Assembly: GCA_027686065.1 (NCBI GenBank)
Contig: JAQCTH010000047.1
Location: forward strand, 1 to 8,343
Reading direction: 5' to 3'
From: Clostridiaceae bacterium AF10-41
GTDB taxonomy: Bacteria > Bacillota > Clostridia > Clostridiales > Clostridiaceae
DNA length: 8,343 bases
Positions 6,401-8,343 of this stretch are shown here, piece after piece. The notes beneath the pieces were generated by a model. It saw nothing but the letters and a program-made list of their open reading frames with translations, was not told the origin of the DNA and made no database searches. Every line of letters begins with the position of its first letter. Positions within the stretch are counted from its first letter, which is position 1. A program made the translations under genes and the position numbers.

Positions 6401-6429
6401 ATTTTAAGATATTGCTACTATAATGTCAA
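6401..6429 (-). promoter_or_regulatory. Distal arsR promoter
   Basis: TTGACA (6429-6424) and TAAAAT (6406-6401) are 17 bp apart on the minus strand, just after the stop codon of the Crp/Fnr gene. Together with the proximal promoter it shows that arsR is transcribed on its own and does not depend on read-through. Confidence 0.55.
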
Positions 6430-6436
6430 TGCTATT

Positions 6437-7090
6437 TTAAAATTTCCAGTTTTTTATTTTAATTTTTCCTCTTCCAAGTTCTAATATTCCCCTTTTTTCT
6501 AATGATTTTAAACTCCTACTGACCACTTCTCTTGAAGATCCTATATCCGCTGCTATTTTTTCGTGTGTTGTATATATTATTTTACTATTATTATTTTCTT
6601 TCATCCTTTTTTCAAAATAACTTATAAGTCTATTTTCAATACTATTAAAGGTTACTTTTTCTAAGCCTTCCACTACATTCTCAAATTTATCATAAAGATT
6701 TTTAAATATATATTTTAAGAAACTGCTATTATCTAATAAATATCTTTTTGAAAAATCCATTGGAAGCAAAGCAATTATTGCATTTTCTTCAACCTCTGAA
6801 AATGATTTTTCCTCTGAATCAGTTAATGCACATAATATGGTATTAAAACAATTATCACCTCTACCTAATCTATATAATGTTATTTCCTTTCCATCATCCC
6901 CTATCTTATACACTCTTATTTTTCCTTCCAATATAAAGGAAAACCCTATGCAACTTTGTTTATTATTAAACATACTTTCTCCAGCTTCATAATTTTTTAT
7001 TGTTATTTTCTCAAAAAACTTATTTAATATGTCTTCATCTAATTCTTGTAAAAAAGGATAGTTTACCATTAATTCTTTTCTCAAATCCAT
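6437..7090 (-). CDS. Crp/Fnr family transcription regulator
   Basis: A 217-residue cytoplasmic regulator: N-terminal cyclic-nucleotide-binding-like beta barrel (about 15-120, with FILEGKIRVYKIGDDGKEITLYRLGRGD), a long dimerisation helix (about 120-155) and a C-terminal winged helix. The helix-turn-helix is TTHEKIAADIGSSREVVSRS (174-193), with the recognition helix at SSREVVSRSLKSLEKRG. The N-terminal four-cysteine cluster of Fnr is absent. Cysteines are C47, C81 and C87; C81 and C87 form a G-D-N-C-x5-C motif just after the barrel's glycine turn. The phosphate-binding cassette of true cAMP receptors is not recognisable, so cAMP is unlikely. The ATG is preceded by AAGAGG seven bases away. A terminator lies upstream at 7179-7220, so it has its own promoter, although I see no convincing -35/-10 pair. 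Confidence 0.9.
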   Translation of the reverse strand: MDLRKELMVNYPFLQELDEDILNKFFEKITIKNYEAGESMFNNKQSCIGFSFILEGKIRVYKIGDDGKEITLYRLGRGDNCFNTILCALTDSEEKSFSEVEENAIIALLPMDFSKRYLLDNSSFLKYIFKNLYDKFENVVEGLEKVTFNSIENRLISYFEKRMKENNNSKIIYTTHEKIAADIGSSREVVSRSLKSLEKRGILELGRGKIKIKNWKF

Positions 7091-7178
7091 ATTGATACCT
7101 CTTATAATTTTTAATATATTTACTAAGGAATTGATATAATCATATTCTCCTAATTGTAAGTTTTATACTTCTTTATAC

Positions 7179-7220
7179 AAAAAAAAGTAAAACTAATTTT
7201 ATTTTAGTCTTACTTTTTTT
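7179..7220 (-). terminator. Rho-independent terminator after the glutaredoxin gene, probably bidirectional
   Basis: Arms 7180-7195 and 7205-7220 pair over 16 positions with one mismatch, loop 7196-7204. The core is AGTAAAACT against AGTCTTACT and both ends run into A or T tracts, so each strand has a U-tract. It lies 40 bases past the glutaredoxin stop and separates it from the Crp/Fnr gene. Confidence 0.8.
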
Positions 7221-7259
7221 ATTTATCAATATATTTGATAATAACTTATTATTTATAAT

Positions 7260-7496
7260 TTATAATCCTAATATAGAATCAATTCTATTTTTATCAAAGC
7301 CAACAACAATTTTACCATCTATATCCAAAACTGGTACTCCCATTTGTCCACTTTTATTTACCATCTCTATAGCTGCTGCTCTGTTTAATCCTACATTCAC
7401 TTCTTCATAGTTTATATTATTACTCCTTAAGTAATTTTTCACTTTAGTACACCAAGGACAAGTATTAGTTGTATATAATCTTATATTACTATTCAT
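7260..7496 (-). CDS. Glutaredoxin-like protein, YruB type
   Basis: A 78-residue thioredoxin-fold protein. The redox motif C13-P-W-C16 follows the first strand (IRLYTTNTCPWC), the cis-proline loop is GQMGVPVLDI (50-59) and the C-terminal strand reads GKIVVGFDKNRI. The Q-M-G-V-P-V...GFD pattern is that of the short YruB-family glutaredoxins known from clostridia, where one was described in the rubredoxin region of C. pasteurianum. They reduce disulfides or persulfides, usually with thioredoxin reductase instead of glutathione. GGAGG eight bases before the ATG supports the start. DUF454 lies 131 bases upstream on the same strand without an intervening terminator, so cotranscription is possible. 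A Crp-like dyad lies in that gap. Confidence 0.92.
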   Translation of the reverse strand: MNSNIRLYTTNTCPWCTKVKNYLRSNNINYEEVNVGLNRAAAIEMVNKSGQMGVPVLDIDGKIVVGFDKNRIDSILGL

Positions 7497-7563
7497 TTAT
7501 ATTTCCTCCAATATTATATTATTCATTTATGATATAATTATATTCTTATCTCCTTATTTTGAC

Positions 7564-7578
7564 TGTAACAAAGTCACA
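7564..7578. promoter_or_regulatory. Crp/Fnr-type dyad upstream of the glutaredoxin gene
   Basis: TGTAAC-AAA-GTCACA reads as a dyad with five of six pairs matched per arm. The arms resemble half-sites of Crp/Fnr-family regulators; clostridial HcpR sites are reported as GTAAC-N4-GTTAC, whereas the spacer here is three bases. It is 68 bases before the glutaredoxin ATG. Binding by the regulator at 6437-7090 is a guess. Confidence 0.3.
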
Positions 7579-7627
7579 AAACTCAAATTTTTACTTAACA
7601 AATAGGAAAACTATATACTACTTACCT

Positions 7628-8020
7628 TTATACTGTTGTTTTCTCTTCCGATCTTATTGTTTTTATTCTAAAAATGAAATAGTAGTACTTAAATATTATA
7701 ATTAATATTATCCCCATCTTTATAAATATGTTATTTATCAATATTAGTGGAAATGCTAACATAAAATCTGCAAATACTAAAATACCTATTTTTTCTTTTA
7801 GTGTCATAGCTCTTTTCTTCACAAATGATTCCAAGTGATTTTTATATAACTTCGTCCCTATAAACCAATAGTTAAATCTATCAGATCCCTTTGCAAAACA
7901 ATAAGATGCTAATAGTAAAAATGGAGTGGTTGGAAGTATTGGAAGCACTACCCCTATAGCCCCCAATACTATTGAAATCAATCCTATAGTTATATAAGTA
8001 TATTTTTTTATCGACTTCAT
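7628..8020 (-). CDS. DUF454 (YbaN family) small membrane protein
   Basis: A 130-residue integral membrane protein. An N-terminal pair of hydrophobic stretches (about 8-42) contains the family signature VVLPILPTTPFLLLASYCFA (24-43), followed by KGSDRFNYWFIG. After a basic cytoplasmic-type segment (NHLESFVKKRAMTLKEK) come further hydrophobic segments (about 78-117). YbaN relatives are widespread and their function is not established, so none is assigned. I prefer the ATG at 8020 because GGGAGAT lies seven bases before it; an in-frame ATG at 8035 has no ribosome binding site and would add five residues (MGDII). No clear terminator separates it from the glutaredoxin gene. Confidence 0.88.
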   Translation of the reverse strand: MKSIKKYTYITIGLISIVLGAIGVVLPILPTTPFLLLASYCFAKGSDRFNYWFIGTKLYKNHLESFVKKRAMTLKEKIGILVFADFMLAFPLILINNIFIKMGIILIIIFKYYYFIFRIKTIRSEEKTTV

Positions 8021-8026
8021 AATAAT

Positions 8027-8033
8027 ATCTCCC
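8027..8033 (-). promoter_or_regulatory. Ribosome binding site fixing the DUF454 start at 8020
   Basis: GGGAGAT (8033-8027) is seven bases from the ATG at 8020. It overlaps the alternative ATG at 8035-8033, which itself lacks an upstream site. Confidence 0.65.
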
Positions 8034-8061
8034 ATTTCAATAGTATTTAACTTAATAAATA

Positions 8062-8090
8062 ATTGTATATCTCATTACTTACATTGTAAA
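8062..8090 (-). promoter_or_regulatory. Predicted promoter of the DUF454 gene
   Basis: TTTACA (8090-8085) and TACAAT (8067-8062) are exactly 17 bp apart on the minus strand, giving a start near 8055 and a leader of about 35 nt. The -35 hexamer overlaps the edge of the hairpin and repeat at 8088-8106. Confidence 0.5.
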
Positions 8091-8106
8091 AATGCCAAGC
8101 ATTTTT
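8088..8106. repeat. Short perfect hairpin at the edge of the direct repeat
   Basis: AAAAATGC-CAA-GCATTTTT, 8-bp perfect arms with a 3-nt loop. On the plus strand it ends in five T and could act as a weak terminator for something entering from the left, but no plus-strand gene precedes it nearby. Confidence 0.5.
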
Positions 8107-8200
8107 CAGTTCACAGCACACAATTCACAGTTCATAGTTGTAATAAATTGCGAAGCATTTTTCAGTTAACAGTTCACAAGGCACAGTTGTTTTTTAGGTA
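8093..8200. repeat. Degenerate 56-bp-period direct repeat with CAGTT-ACA units
   Basis: TGC[C/G]AAGCATTTTTCAGTT occurs at 8093-8111 and again at 8149-8167, offset 56 bases. Each copy is followed by short irregular units such as TTCACAG, GTTCACA, GTTAACA and CACAGTTG. The pattern resembles small intergenic repeats common in clostridial genomes. It encodes nothing that I can support. Confidence 0.6.
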
Positions 8201-8343
8201 ACAGGGAACAAGCTCAATTATAGTTTGCTCCACTTAACTAAGTTTTTAAATTCCCTCACCAATTATTTTTTACTAATAAATTAATTCATTATTAATTTAA
8301 ATTCTTAATATAAGTTGGTGAAGGTAAATAGGATATGTGAAAT
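8201..8343. other. Gene-free window end with nested inverted repeats
   Basis: TCACCAA (8256-8262) pairs with TTGGTGA (8315-8321), extended by two further G-C pairs past one mismatch. The 52-base interior contains a second perfect hairpin, AAATTAAT (8278-8285) with ATTAATTT (8291-8298). No reading frame with a ribosome binding site reaches the window end. It could be the leader or tail of a gene beyond the edge. Confidence 0.35.

Noticed and set aside
7123..7143. Six-codon leader ORF (MIISIP) before the Crp/Fnr gene, minus strand
   Set aside because: AGGAG is only three bases from its ATG, too close for a normal site, and no alternative RNA structures are visible to suggest attenuation.
8093..8200. 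CRISPR array
   Set aside because: There are only two copies, the units are irregular and degenerate, and no spacer of regular length or cas gene is present.

Overview
The window is low in G+C, with A/T-rich intergenic DNA, strong AGGAGG-type ribosome binding sites and a mixture of anaerobe-type genes: rubredoxin, a YruB-type glutaredoxin and a coenzyme A-disulfide reductase fusion. This points to a clostridial Firmicute, most likely Clostridium in the strict sense. The assignment rests on gene content and style, not on a database search.

Layout, left to right. Positions 1-38 hold the first 12 codons of a rubredoxin gene on the minus strand, running off the window, with a leader and a good promoter behind it. 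After about 460 gene-free bases comes relQ/sasB (minus, 498-1289), a small alarmone synthetase with a C-terminal extension. It diverges across 297 bases, containing two extended -10 promoters and a perfect 12-bp-arm palindrome, from a two-gene plus-strand unit: a DUF2225 zinc-ribbon protein (1587-2309) and a soluble chemoreceptor-like protein (2311-3279). These two are separated by one base and closed by a strong hairpin terminator.

The right half is all on the minus strand and forms a sulfur/redox island. Its centrepiece (3403-5874) is one 823-residue polypeptide joining a CoA-disulfide reductase, a rhodanese, a TusA domain and a DsrE2-type domain. Upstream lie an ArsR-family repressor (6048-6323, probably starting at TTG) and a Crp/Fnr-family regulator (6437-7090) with a Cys-x5-Cys motif. 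Beyond a terminator are a YruB-type glutaredoxin (7260-7496) and a DUF454 membrane protein (7628-8020). The last 300 bases contain a 56-bp-period repeat and nested inverted repeats, but no gene that I can support.

Working together (inference): the fusion can in principle reduce CoA disulfide or persulfide, pick up sulfane sulfur on the rhodanese cysteine and pass it to TusA and DsrE2 within one chain. The ArsR and Crp/Fnr proteins, both cysteine-containing, would be the natural sensors. Candidate operators are visible in the arsR promoter and at the promoter of the fusion gene. The alarmone synthetase and the DUF2225-chemoreceptor pair are separate units with no evident link to sulfur.
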